A stretch of DNA of 64,000 nucleotides from the NCBI GenBank assembly GCA_002344525.1, contig DDTJ01000042.1, forward strand, positions 1-64,000, given 5' to 3'. The notes beneath the pieces were generated by a model. It worked only from the letters and a program-made list of their open reading frames with translations, was not told the origin of the DNA and did no database searches. The stretch comes from Akkermansiaceae bacterium UBA2367. GTDB taxonomy: Bacteria > Verrucomicrobiota > Verrucomicrobiia > Verrucomicrobiales > DEV007. Both the position numbers and the translations under genes were made by a program. Position 1 is the first letter of the stretch. Each line of letters starts with the position of its first letter. This document shows, piece after piece, positions 1-8,295 of this stretch.

Positions 1-1
1 G

Positions 2-1012
2 GGCGGGGAGGACAGCGGCAACCGCCTCACCGGCTCCAACCGCTGGTTCGCGGGCTTCAACTACGGCAACCTGTGGGGCATCGACCACCAGTTGCACTAC
101 CAGCGGACCTTCAACGACCGGCTCTCCCGCCTCGACGCCCACGCGCTGACCTACGTGGCCCCGCTGCCGTGGCGCCACACCGCGACGGTCCACGCGGCCT
201 ACGTGGAGTCCGAGGCGGACCTGCCTCCGCCCTTCGACCTCTCCGGGGAGACGGCGCAATTGAGCGGACGCTACACGATCCCGCTGCCGGGGCGTGAGCG
301 CCTGAGCCACGAACTGGAGTTCGGCTACGACTTCAAGCACAGCACGAGCAACCTGGAGTTCGGGGTGCTGACGGCCTTGGCGACGGCGACGGACGTCCAC
401 CAGTTCGTGTTCGGCTACCGGGCGCGGCTGAGCGACGGCTCCGGCACGACGAGCGTGGCGGCCTTCGGCTACCTCAGCCCCGGGGAGTTCGGAGGGGGCA
501 ACGAGGACGCGGCCTTCGGCCTGGCGCGTGCGGGGGCGGACTCCGGCTACGCGCACGGGCGCTTGGAGGCGCAGCGTCTGCAACGGTTGCCGGGGGGCTT
601 CAGCGCGTCGTTGCGGGCGTCTGGGCAGTTCGCGGACGGGAACCTGCTGCCGAGCGAGCAGCTCGGGTTGGGCGGGCACGGGAGCGTGCGCGGCTACGAG
701 GAGCACGAGGTGAACGTGGACCGTGGCTACCTCTTGAGCGCGGAGCTGCGGACGCCGGCTGTGGCGCTGTGCGGCGGCAAGGGCGGGGAATTGCAGTTTC
801 TCGCGTTCGTGGACCACGGAGGCGGCCGCAACGCGGACCCGTTGCCCGGCGAGCGGAGCGCGTCGCTGACCTCGGTGGGACCCGGCCTGCGCTGGGCGTT
901 GGGGGAGAGGCTGTCGCTGCGCTTCGACTACGGTTTCCAGTTGGAGGACAGCGGTGCGGCCTTGGGGCTGGGGGATTCGCGGATGCATCTCGGCGGGACG
1001 GTGTCTTGGTAG
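2..1012 (+). CDS. TpsB/FhaC-type outer-membrane transporter, 3' part
   Basis: This frame is open from the window edge, so the 5' end is missing and only about 336 C-terminal residues are visible. The sequence looks like the C-terminal beta-barrel of the ShlB/FhaC/HecB branch of the Omp85 superfamily. It has alternating hydrophobic strands, the family loop motif GSVRGYEE (VRGY, encoded near 680-700), a late RFDYGF strand, and a final aromatic residue (ending GGTVSW) typical of outer-membrane barrels. Family members export TpsA exoproteins across the outer membrane; no TpsA partner is visible downstream, so one may lie upstream of the window. The role is inferred from the VRGY motif and barrel pattern; a general surface-antigen BamA-like protein is the alternative. 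Confidence 0.75.
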   Translation, partial: GGEDSGNRLTGSNRWFAGFNYGNLWGIDHQLHYQRTFNDRLSRLDAHALTYVAPLPWRHTATVHAAYVESEADLPPPFDLSGETAQLSGRYTIPLPGRERLSHELEFGYDFKHSTSNLEFGVLTALATATDVHQFVFGYRARLSDGSGTTSVAAFGYLSPGEFGGGNEDAAFGLARAGADSGYAHGRLEAQRLQRLPGGFSASLRASGQFADGNLLPSEQLGLGGHGSVRGYEEHEVNVDRGYLLSAELRTPAVALCGGKGGELQFLAFVDHGGGRNADPLPGERSASLTSVGPGLRWALGERLSLRFDYGFQLEDSGAALGLGDSRMHLGGTVSW

Positions 1013-1085
1013 GCGGCGGAGCCGTTGGGGCGCTCCGCGCCGTAAAAGGTGAAAGGTGGGCTTCTGCGGGGGCTAGGCTTGTAGC

Positions 1086-1206
1086 GAAGTTCGTGAGAAC
1101 TTCGGCGAATGTCCCTCGAGTCCCGATCGGGGAGAAGTTCTCACGAACTTCTCTACGGGCGTACGGGCGAAGGCGTAGCCAATGTAGCGAAGTTCGTAAG
1201 AACTTC
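1086..1206. repeat. Cluster of three REP palindromes
   Basis: Three copies of an 18-nt hairpin sit at 1086-1103, 1134-1151 and 1189-1206. Each has 7-bp arms GAAGTTC / GAACTTC around a 4-nt loop (GTGA, TCAC or GTAA), and the middle copy is inverted relative to the others. Flanks are partly shared (GTAGC before, or CTAC after). The same palindrome surrounds the RAYT transposase at 7.4-8.3 kb, so these are probably non-autonomous REP copies. The rest of the 303-nt gap (1013-1315) shows nothing else supportable. Confidence 0.9.
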
Positions 1207-1315
1207 GACGAACGTCGTTTTCAGAAGCGAATCCCCGCGAATCCGAAGCGGCCAAGTTCTCCCCTTTTCCACCTCCGGGATTGCGTTGGAACCGGACTCG
1301 TCGCACACTTCCGCC

Positions 1316-2575
1316 ATGCTTGAGTTCTCCGACGCCAGCTACCGCTTTTTCCCAGCCGAGCCTTCGCCCTTCCTCATCGGAGTCGGTCGCGCCTTGAACC
1401 GCCATTTCGTCCTGCCGGGGAAAAGCCACCGCATCGCCGAGATCCGCCTCGAAGGGGCGCATGACGCCATCCGCGACGCCCGGGCGAAGGGGGACCGGCT
1501 CGTCTTCGTGGTCAACCACCCCAGCCACAGCGATCCGCAGGTGCTGACCGAGGCGCAGCGCCGTCTCGGCATCCCCTCCTGCTTCATGGCCGCCTACGAT
1601 GTCTTTCTGCGGAGCCGCTTCACCGCTTGGAGCATGCAGAAGCTGGGTAATTTCTCTGTCGACCGCGAAGGCGCCGACCGCAAGGCCATGGCCGCCGCCA
1701 TCGCCACGGTGACGGCGGGGGACTACGCCCTCAACATCTTCCCCGAGGGCAACGTCTATCTCACCAACGACCGCGTCACTCCCTACCTCGACGGCGCCGC
1801 CTTCATCGCCCTGAAGGCGCAGCAGGGCCTCGACGGGGCCTCGGTCAAGATCGTCCCGGTGAGCTTGAAGTTCACCCACCTCACCACCCCGCGCGAGGCG
1901 GTGACGCAGCGGCTCGTCGAGCTCGGGAGCGACAGCGGCCACGCCTACTCGCCCGGCTCGTCCGACGATCCCCTCGGCGCGGTCCTCGGGCTGGGGCGGC
2001 ACTTGCTCGGCTCCTACCTACGGGAGCACGGCTTCCTCCACGACCTCTCCGACGAGGAAGCCTCGCTCTACGAAGTCCTCGAACGTTTCGCCAGCGGCCT
2101 CGCGACCGGGTTGGAGGAGACCCTCGCCCTGTCCCCGCCGAAGGAGGGCGGGTTGGTCGAGCGCATCCGCAAAATCCGATCGACCATCCACCAGATGAGA
2201 ACGGGCGCCCCGGACACCGCGCATCCCGAGATCGAAGGGCTCGCCGAACGCGCCATCCTCGCCTTCCGCATCCACGGCTACCTCAGCCCCTATCTCACCG
2301 AGCGCCCCACGATCGACCGCTACGACGAGACGGTGGAGCGCCTCGCCGAGGATTTCTATTCGCGCACCATGCCCCGGACCGGGCCGCGCCGCGCCATCGT
2401 CCGTTTTCACGAACCTATCGACGCGGGAGCCTTTCTCGACAGCGCGGGGAGTCTGCGGAACGCCATCGTCCCGCTCACCCGCGCCATGGAGCAGGCGGCG
2501 CAGTCGGGGATCGACGCGATCAACGCGGCCAGCGACACCCCGGGCGCGCAGCCGGTGCCTGGGGCGGGTGGTTGA
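1316..2575 (+). CDS. PlsC-like lysophospholipid acyltransferase family protein
   Basis: This 419-residue protein has the acyltransferase block I motif NHPSHSD (residues 67-73, pattern NHxSxxD) and block III FPEG (142-145). Family members transfer fatty acyl groups to glycerol-3-phosphate or lysophospholipid-type acceptors at the membrane. It is longer than a typical 240-residue PlsC: the extra ~200 C-terminal residues are mostly helical and of unknown role. The ATG at 1316 is chosen because it begins the conserved part; upstream in-frame codons run through the REP repeats. The exact acceptor cannot be told from sequence. Confidence 0.75.
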   Translation: MLEFSDASYRFFPAEPSPFLIGVGRALNRHFVLPGKSHRIAEIRLEGAHDAIRDARAKGDRLVFVVNHPSHSDPQVLTEAQRRLGIPSCFMAAYDVFLRSRFTAWSMQKLGNFSVDREGADRKAMAAAIATVTAGDYALNIFPEGNVYLTNDRVTPYLDGAAFIALKAQQGLDGASVKIVPVSLKFTHLTTPREAVTQRLVELGSDSGHAYSPGSSDDPLGAVLGLGRHLLGSYLREHGFLHDLSDEEASLYEVLERFASGLATGLEETLALSPPKEGGLVERIRKIRSTIHQMRTGAPDTAHPEIEGLAERAILAFRIHGYLSPYLTERPTIDRYDETVERLAEDFYSRTMPRTGPRRAIVRFHEPIDAGAFLDSAGSLRNAIVPLTRAMEQAAQSGIDAINAASDTPGAQPVPGAGG

Positions 2576-2657
2576 GGCCCCCGCGAACTTCGCCACGGCA
2601 CGCCTTGAACTCGCCGCGATCCGGGGATACTCTTCGCCCGCGCTCCGCGCGGTTGGC

Positions 2658-4718
2658 ATGTTGAGGTTGCTCCAGAAGGCTGTCGTCCCCCTCGCCGGGC
2701 TCCCCCTCGCCTTGGCTGGACTGGTGTGCCCCGCCGCCGGGGAGGAGCCGTCCGCGCCGCTCTCCGCCCGCCCGTCCTTCGAGGCGGTGCCACGGGTGCC
2801 GATGGAGCGCATCGACCACGGTCCCACCCCGATGACGGCCTTGCCGGACTGGCATCTCCACACCTTCCGCATTCCCGCGCCGCGCAGCGTCATCGTGTCC
2901 GCCGACGGCGTCGTCCTCGCGAGGAACCGGATCGGGAGGCGGCTGGTCTGCCGTCTCCGCGAATCCGCCAAGACGCCGGAGGAGGCCATCGCCCGCCTCC
3001 GCTCCCTGCCGGCGGCGTTCAGCCCGGACCTCCCTTTCCTGAAGATCACCGACGAGGAGATCCGGCGGCATTTCCAGCACCGCCCCTGGGTGCCCTTCGC
3101 CGTGACCGGGGTGATTTCCGAAGTCTTCGTCGAGGCGTTGGGCCAGGGACTGCCCGCCGACTGCGCTCTCGATTCCGTCTACGTCCGCGAATACCCCGAG
3201 AGGGAGCTGGCCGCGCATCTCGTCGGCTACATCGGCGTCTCCTTGCCCGACCAGCATGGACCCATCGGCAAGGTGGAATACACCTTCCCGCCCACCGAGG
3301 GCCGGGCCGGGATGGAGAAATCGCTCGACGCCGCCTGGCGCGGACGCGACGGGGAGGCGCTGCGGCTCGTCGATCCCGCTGGCCAAGTCCGGCACCAGGA
3401 GGTCGTGCGCGAGGCGAAACCCGGCGACACTGTCGTCCTCACCCTGCACTTGGGGATGCAGCGTCTCGCGAAGCGGATGCTGGAACGCAGCGGCCGGCCG
3501 GGGGCCTTCGTCGCCCTCGACGCCGACACGGGCGACATCCTCGCGATGGTCTCGCATCCCTCCTTCGACCCGAACCTTTTCGAGGGCGGCATCTCGCAGC
3601 AGACCTACGCCTCCCTCGCCGACAGCCCCGGGGCTCCGCTCTTCGACCGCGCCGTCGGCGGAGCCTACCCGCCGGGATCGACCTTCAAGCCCTTCGTCGC
3701 CCTCGCCGGGATGGAGGCGGGCCAGATCGACGGCACCCGCACCCTCTTCCCCGGCCCCGTCGGCATGGTCATCGGTGGACGCTATTTCAAAAATCACAGC
3801 AGCACGCCGGAGGGGCTCATGGACGTGCGCTACGCCTTGGTGCGCTCGTGCAACACCTGGTTCTACCAAGCCGCGCTGAACACGGGGGCCGAACCCATCT
3901 CCGAGGTGAGCCGGCGCTTCGGTTTCGGCTCCGCGCCCGATTTGCCCTTGCCCGCCGTCGCTCCGGGAAACATCCCCGATCCCGCCGTCTACAACGATCC
4001 GCGCAGTCTCGCGAACTTCTCCATCGGCCAAGGCCAGGTGCTCGTCTCGCCGGTGCAGCTCGCCTTCGCCATGGCCGGGCTCGCCAACGGGGCCTACGTG
4101 CCGAAGCCGCGTCTCGTGCGCGAGAGCGCCGATCCCGTCACTGGCGAAGCGACGGGCTACATCGAACCCGCCGTGGCCCATTCCCTCGGCCTCCGTCCCG
4201 AGGATGTCGATCTCGTCCGCGACGGGCTCTGGGGTGTCGTCAACCACGGGGCCGGGACCGCCGGCGGGGCGTCGATGCGCAACCCCGTCGTCTACGGCAA
4301 GACCGGCACTTCGCAATGGGCCGTGGATGGCAAAATGCGCTATCTCGCCTGGTTCTCGGGCTGGGTCGATGCCGAGCGCCCCCGCATCGCCTTCGCCGCC
4401 GTCACCCAAGGGGAGGGGCGCGAGACCCTCAGCGGCGGGCGCAGCGCCGCCCCCATCGCCGCCGGGGTGTTGCGGGAGGTCTACAAAGAACCGGAATCCT
4501 ACGCCGTGACCCTGCCCCAAGGACCCTCGCGCCGGGTCTCCGCCATCGTCGCCGCCGCCCCGGTGCCGGAGGAGATCGTGATCGACGAGTTTGGCCCGCA
4601 GCACGGTATCGGCGGGTTCTTCCGCCGCCTCTTCGGCGGGGGGCGGCGTGGTGGCAATGCGAATCCCTACCCCCAGTCGGGCCGCTTCCCCGAGGAGCCG
4701 ATCTTCCCGCAACCCTGA
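2658..4718 (+). CDS. mrdA: Penicillin-binding protein 2 (class B transpeptidase)
   Basis: PBP2-type D,D-transpeptidase that cross-links peptidoglycan in the periplasm during cell elongation. The 686-residue protein starts with an N-terminal hydrophobic stretch (MLRLLQKAVVPLAGLPLAL) that fits a signal anchor or signal peptide, then the PBP dimerisation region and the transpeptidase domain. The active-site motifs are complete: STFK at 341-344 in the context PPGSTFKP, SCN in LVRSCN, and KTG at 548-550. The ATG at 2658 is preferred over an in-frame GTG at 2568 that overlaps the preceding gene, because it puts the hydrophobic segment at the N terminus. The stop overlaps the next gene's ATG by one base. 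No rodA or mreC is visible nearby. Confidence 0.9.
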   Translation: MLRLLQKAVVPLAGLPLALAGLVCPAAGEEPSAPLSARPSFEAVPRVPMERIDHGPTPMTALPDWHLHTFRIPAPRSVIVSADGVVLARNRIGRRLVCRLRESAKTPEEAIARLRSLPAAFSPDLPFLKITDEEIRRHFQHRPWVPFAVTGVISEVFVEALGQGLPADCALDSVYVREYPERELAAHLVGYIGVSLPDQHGPIGKVEYTFPPTEGRAGMEKSLDAAWRGRDGEALRLVDPAGQVRHQEVVREAKPGDTVVLTLHLGMQRLAKRMLERSGRPGAFVALDADTGDILAMVSHPSFDPNLFEGGISQQTYASLADSPGAPLFDRAVGGAYPPGSTFKPFVALAGMEAGQIDGTRTLFPGPVGMVIGGRYFKNHSSTPEGLMDVRYALVRSCNTWFYQAALNTGAEPISEVSRRFGFGSAPDLPLPAVAPGNIPDPAVYNDPRSLANFSIGQGQVLVSPVQLAFAMAGLANGAYVPKPRLVRESADPVTGEATGYIEPAVAHSLGLRPEDVDLVRDGLWGVVNHGAGTAGGASMRNPVVYGKTGTSQWAVDGKMRYLAWFSGWVDAERPRIAFAAVTQGEGRETLSGGRSAAPIAAGVLREVYKEPESYAVTLPQGPSRRVSAIVAAAPVPEEIVIDEFGPQHGIGGFFRRLFGGGRRGGNANPYPQSGRFPEEPIFPQP

Positions 4719-6772
4719 TGGACAAGCCAACCAAAGAGGAGGAGCCGCCGGAGGAAGTCCCCGGCACGGAAGCGGTGGAGCCTGCCCCGGTCGCGGAAAG
4801 CGTGGCGGCGATCATGGCGGCCATTGTCGCGGAAGAGGGCGCGGACGCGGAAGAAGGCACGGAAGAGGACGCGGCACCGGAACCCACCAAGGCCCCCGTG
4901 AAACGCCCCGTTTGGCTCCATCTCCTCGTTCTCTTTTTCCAGATCCTCCTCCTCGGCCCCCTTTACGCCGCCATCCTCGCTGCGGCGGTCGGGGCCGGGG
5001 TGGGCTGGCATTACTTCGACGGGAGCGCCCCTCTCGACATCGAGCTCGTCGGCCGTCCCTCCATCGGCGCCCTCGTCCGGGACGCGCATGGCGTCGAGAT
5101 CGGTCGGGCCGGGTCGCGGAACCGCCTCCTCGTCGTCCGCGAGGACATCCCGCCGCATTTCGTCGATGCCCTCGTCGCCGCCGAGGACCAGCGCTTCTTC
5201 GTCCATCCCGGCTTCGACCCCCTCGGCTCCTTCCGCGCCGCCCTCGCCAACTACCGGGCCGAGACCATCCGCGAAGGCGGCAGCACCCTGACCCAGCAGC
5301 TCGCCCGCGACGTCTACCAGCTTGAGGGCAAGCACATCGACCGCAAGCTCTCCGAGATCGCCGCTGCCGTGCGCATCGAGGAGCGATACAGCAAAGACGA
5401 GATCCTCGTCCACTACCTGAACCGCATCTATTTCGGCAGCGGCTTCTACGGGCTCGGCGCGGCGGCGCGGGGCTACTTCGGGAAAAAGGCCTCGGAGCTC
5501 ACCGTCGACGAATCGGCCCTGCTCTGCGGCGTCATTCCCTCGCCGAGCCGCTATTCGCCCTTCGTCAACGCGGCGCGGGCAAAGGAATACCGAGACCAGA
5601 CTCTGCGCCGCATGGCCGACACGGGGAAGCTGGCCAAGGAGGAACTCGAACGCCTCCTCGCCGTCGAGACACGCGTCGCCAACTCGCGCGAGGATTCGCT
5701 GAAGCGCGGCCAGATCGCCTATCTCATCGCCCGCGTCGAGCGCGAGCTGCGCGAGGAGACCGCCTCCTGGCCCGAGCGCCCGGAATCCCTCGACGGTTTC
5801 GCCATCGACATCTCGGTCGATCTCGTCGCGCAGCAGGAGGCCGCCCAGGCGATGGACCGCCACCTCAGCGACCTCTCCGGAGACCCGGCGGAGCAGGACC
5901 CCCTCGAAGCCGCCTTCGTCCTCCTCGACCGCCGCAGCGGCCAGATCCTCGTCTCCGTCGGCAGCCGCGACTTCCAGCGCAGCGAATACGACCGCGCCGT
6001 CGAGATGAAGCGGCCGCCCGGCTCCGCCTTCCTGCCCTTCCTCTACGCGGCCGCCTACGAGAGCGGTCCCTTCACCCCTGCGACCCTCCTCCTCGACGCG
6101 CCCTTCGACAATCGCGAGATGGGTCTGGGGGCCATCGGCGGCGTCCTCGGCGAGTGGAGCACCGAGAACCCCGAGAACCGCTGGGAGGGCAAGATCCCCG
6201 CCTCCGAGGCCCTCGCCAAATCCAAAAACTCCCCCTCCGCCCGCCTCGCCCTCCGCGTCGGGCTGGGGAACGTGCGCCGCCTCGTCCGCGCCTGTGGCAT
6301 CACCACCGAACTGAGCGAAAAACCCGGCAGCCTCCTCGGCGCGAGCGAGGCCAGCCTCTCCGAACTGACCCGCGCCTACACCGTCTTCCCGAACGGCGGC
6401 ACGCCCGCGCCCGCGCCGCGCCTCATACGCGAGATCCGCGATGCCTCGGGTCGCGTCGTCTCCCGGCCCGCCGCCTATGCCCCGGCCCCGGCGATGAAGG
6501 AATCGACCGCCAAGGCCATCGTCCATGCCCTGCCCACCTCCGGAACCGTGCCGGGGGGGCGCGGCAAGTCGGGCACCACTGCGACCTTCACCGACGCCTG
6601 GCACTTTGGCTTCGACGAGACCCGCACCTGGGGCCTCTGGATCGGGCGCGACCGTTTCAGCGCGATCCGTCCGCTCGCCTTCGGCGGGGAGATCGCCAAA
6701 CCCCTCGCCGAATCCCTCGCGGCCAAGGTCGCGGTGGGACCGGACCCTGTCGCGTCCTCGGGCCGACCCTGA
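4718..6772 (+). CDS. Class A penicillin-binding protein with altered SxxK motif
   Basis: A 684-residue bitopic protein. It has an acidic cytoplasmic N-tail (about 1-65), one membrane segment (about 70-95), a GT51 glycosyltransferase domain with EDQRFF (from residue 156) and GGSTLTQQ (from about 187), then a transpeptidase domain. Glycosyltransferase motifs are intact, so glycan polymerisation is expected. In the transpeptidase domain the SxN motif (SKN, 502-504) and a KSG in place of KTG (617-619) are present, but the expected SxxK reads SAFL (436-439): the general-base lysine is leucine (codon CTG). D,D-transpeptidation may therefore be lost or altered. The gene overlaps mrdA by one base (TGATG), implying translational coupling with an intact transpeptidase. 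Confidence 0.88.
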   Translation: MDKPTKEEEPPEEVPGTEAVEPAPVAESVAAIMAAIVAEEGADAEEGTEEDAAPEPTKAPVKRPVWLHLLVLFFQILLLGPLYAAILAAAVGAGVGWHYFDGSAPLDIELVGRPSIGALVRDAHGVEIGRAGSRNRLLVVREDIPPHFVDALVAAEDQRFFVHPGFDPLGSFRAALANYRAETIREGGSTLTQQLARDVYQLEGKHIDRKLSEIAAAVRIEERYSKDEILVHYLNRIYFGSGFYGLGAAARGYFGKKASELTVDESALLCGVIPSPSRYSPFVNAARAKEYRDQTLRRMADTGKLAKEELERLLAVETRVANSREDSLKRGQIAYLIARVERELREETASWPERPESLDGFAIDISVDLVAQQEAAQAMDRHLSDLSGDPAEQDPLEAAFVLLDRRSGQILVSVGSRDFQRSEYDRAVEMKRPPGSAFLPFLYAAAYESGPFTPATLLLDAPFDNREMGLGAIGGVLGEWSTENPENRWEGKIPASEALAKSKNSPSARLALRVGLGNVRRLVRACGITTELSEKPGSLLGASEASLSELTRAYTVFPNGGTPAPAPRLIREIRDASGRVVSRPAAYAPAPAMKESTAKAIVHALPTSGTVPGGRGKSGTTATFTDAWHFGFDETRTWGLWIGRDRFSAIRPLAFGGEIAKPLAESLAAKVAVGPDPVASSGRP

Positions 6773-6782
6773 CAAACCCTCT

Positions 6783-7328
6783 ATGAGAATCTTCACCTTC
6801 CTCTGCGCCCTCGCCCTTCTCGGGATCGGGTCGGTGTCCTACTACGGATGGGAAGGCCGGGGATGGGAGGGGCCGATCCCCACTTCCGCCGTGCCCGCCG
6901 GCGTCGGGGCGGTCATGCTGCTCGGGGCCGTCGTTTCGCTGCTGCTGAGAAAAACCGGGCTCCAGATCGCCTTTCTCGCCTCGTTGATGGGGGCGGGGCT
7001 CGGCGTGGGCCGGCTCCTGCCGTCGTATTTGAAGGAGGCCTTCGATCCGCAGGAGCCGTTCACCGTCCTGCTTTTGGGGATGGCCGGGGTCTGCTCGGTC
7101 TATGCGCTGGTGTCGATGGCGAAGTTCCTGTTCCGGCGGCGGCCGGTGAAGGGAGGGAAAAAGCGGAAGGACCCCGTCCCCGCGACCGATGTGTCCGAGG
7201 CGAATCCCAAGGACGAGGAAGGGACCCGCCAGTTGCCTTCCGATTGGGAATCGGATTTGCCAAGCTCCGAGGGAGGTTCGGAGGACGAGGTTTCTGAAAA
7301 GGCTGTGGCTGGTGGGAAGGAATTCTGA
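6783..7328 (+). CDS. Membrane protein of unknown function
   Basis: A 181-residue protein starting 10 nt after the class A PBP stop, so probably in the same transcript. It has four likely hydrophobic segments in residues 1-120 (around 3-20, 37-55, 60-75 and 95-115), a basic patch (RRRPVKGGKKRK) at the membrane exit, and a charged, Ser/Glu-rich tail of about 50 residues that is probably cytoplasmic and disordered. I recognise no domain. Its position after two PBPs suggests, without proving, a cell-envelope role. Confidence 0.6.
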   Translation: MRIFTFLCALALLGIGSVSYYGWEGRGWEGPIPTSAVPAGVGAVMLLGAVVSLLLRKTGLQIAFLASLMGAGLGVGRLLPSYLKEAFDPQEPFTVLLLGMAGVCSVYALVSMAKFLFRRRPVKGGKKRKDPVPATDVSEANPKDEEGTRQLPSDWESDLPSSEGGSEDEVSEKAVAGGKEF

Positions 7329-7426
7329 AGGCCGAAATGAATGAGCTTTTGAGCGGCAAGATTCCGCCATCCGCTTCGGTCTTCTCGGTGCTCAGGGTTC
7401 GGTTCGTCGGTAAATGGAGGGGTAGA

Positions 7427-7527
7427 GAAATTCGTGAGAATTTCTCCGAGGGCTGGGTCGAAGTTCTCACGAACTTCGCTACGGGCGGAGGGCGGAATCG
7501 TGGGGTAGAGAAGTTCGTGAGAACTTC
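7427..7527. repeat. REP palindromes on the 3' side of the RAYT gene
   Basis: Three palindromes of the same family lie at 7427-7444 (arms GAAATTC / GAATTTC), 7460-7477 (GAAGTTC / GAACTTC, loop TCAC) and 7510-7527 (loop GTGA). The first carries compensating changes in both arms, which preserves the hairpin. The 216-nt gap between the membrane-protein gene and the transposase (7329-7544) contains nothing else clear. Confidence 0.9.
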
Positions 7528-7544
7528 TCCGAGGGCGAAGTGGC

Positions 7545-8105
7545 TCACGGATCGAGGAGTCGGTAGTAGATCTTCCAAAAGCGTTCGTGGAAATCCTCCT
7601 GCCTCGGGTCCAGATCGGGATAGCCGACTGCCAGACAGCCGGAAAACGGCCATTCTGGGAACGCCTCCACCCGCCCGCCGCGCACGGGATTTTCGAAGAT
7701 ATAGTCGCAGATCGTTTCGAATTCCTCCCGTCCCCGCTCTTCGTCGGTCAGGACGTGGTCGTAGGCTTGCGACTGGAGGGCGACGGGAGGATCGCCTCGT
7801 CCGAGCAGGACGTTCCAGACCTTGCGGAAATCCCACATGGCGAGGCGCTGATCGCTCCGTCCGTTCAGGCCACCGATCAGGAGATGCGCGTGATCGGGCA
7901 TCAGGCAGTAGGCAGCGCAGATGAGTTCCCGCCGTGCCAGCGCGTGGCAGAGCAGTTCGCGGAACCGCGCGTGGTGCAGTTCGTCGAGCCAGCCGGTCGT
8001 GCGGTGTTTGATCGTCATGGTCCAGTGGACCCACGCGAGGCCTTGGTAATGTCCCGGCGGGAGACGGCGGAGACGGCCTTTGTGGAGCGCGGGTTCGGAG
8101 GACAT
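7545..8105 (-). CDS. REP-associated tyrosine transposase (RAYT, Y1/IS200-like)
   Basis: A 186-residue single-strand transposase of the HUH superfamily. It has the metal-binding HxH motif in CLMPDHAHLLI, the downstream tyrosine in QAYDHVLTDEE as nucleophile candidate, and the family tail motif YIFENPVRGG. RAYTs cut and join single-stranded DNA at REP palindromes and are normally immobile single-copy genes that spread the repeats. Palindromes of one family flank it on both sides, and a further cluster lies about 6 kb upstream. Start ATG at 8105. The gene looks intact. Confidence 0.93.
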   Translation of the reverse strand: MSSEPALHKGRLRRLPPGHYQGLAWVHWTMTIKHRTTGWLDELHHARFRELLCHALARRELICAAYCLMPDHAHLLIGGLNGRSDQRLAMWDFRKVWNVLLGRGDPPVALQSQAYDHVLTDEERGREEFETICDYIFENPVRGGRVEAFPEWPFSGCLAVGYPDLDPRQEDFHERFWKIYYRLLDP

Positions 8106-8131
8106 GGCGGGATGCGAGCGCCGTTCGGGTC

Positions 8132-8277
8132 GAAGTTCTCACGAACTTCGCTACGGGGGAAGCGGAATCGTGAGGTGGAGGAATTCGTGAGAATTTCTCC
8201 GGGCGAGGGGTCGAAGTTCTCACGAACTTCGCTACGGGGGAAGCGGAATCGTGAGGTGGAGGAATTCGTGAGTCTTC
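8132..8277. repeat. REP palindromes on the 5' side of the RAYT gene, with an 81-nt tandem duplication
   Basis: Palindromes lie at 8132-8149, 8180-8197 (arms GGAATTC / GAATTTC), 8213-8230 and a decayed copy at 8261-8277 whose right arm no longer pairs. The block starting at 8130 is repeated from 8211 with an 81-nt period, so one REP pair was duplicated in tandem. The pairs alternate orientation like bacterial interspersed mosaic elements. Confidence 0.88.
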
Positions 8278-8295
8278 TCCCTGGACGCCACCGCC

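Noticed and set aside
2726..4717. Extension of the class A PBP upstream through the mrdA gene
   Set aside because: The frame stays open in mrdA only by chance; the Met at 4718 begins a sensible acidic tail and membrane anchor, while the extension is Arg/Pro-rich noise.
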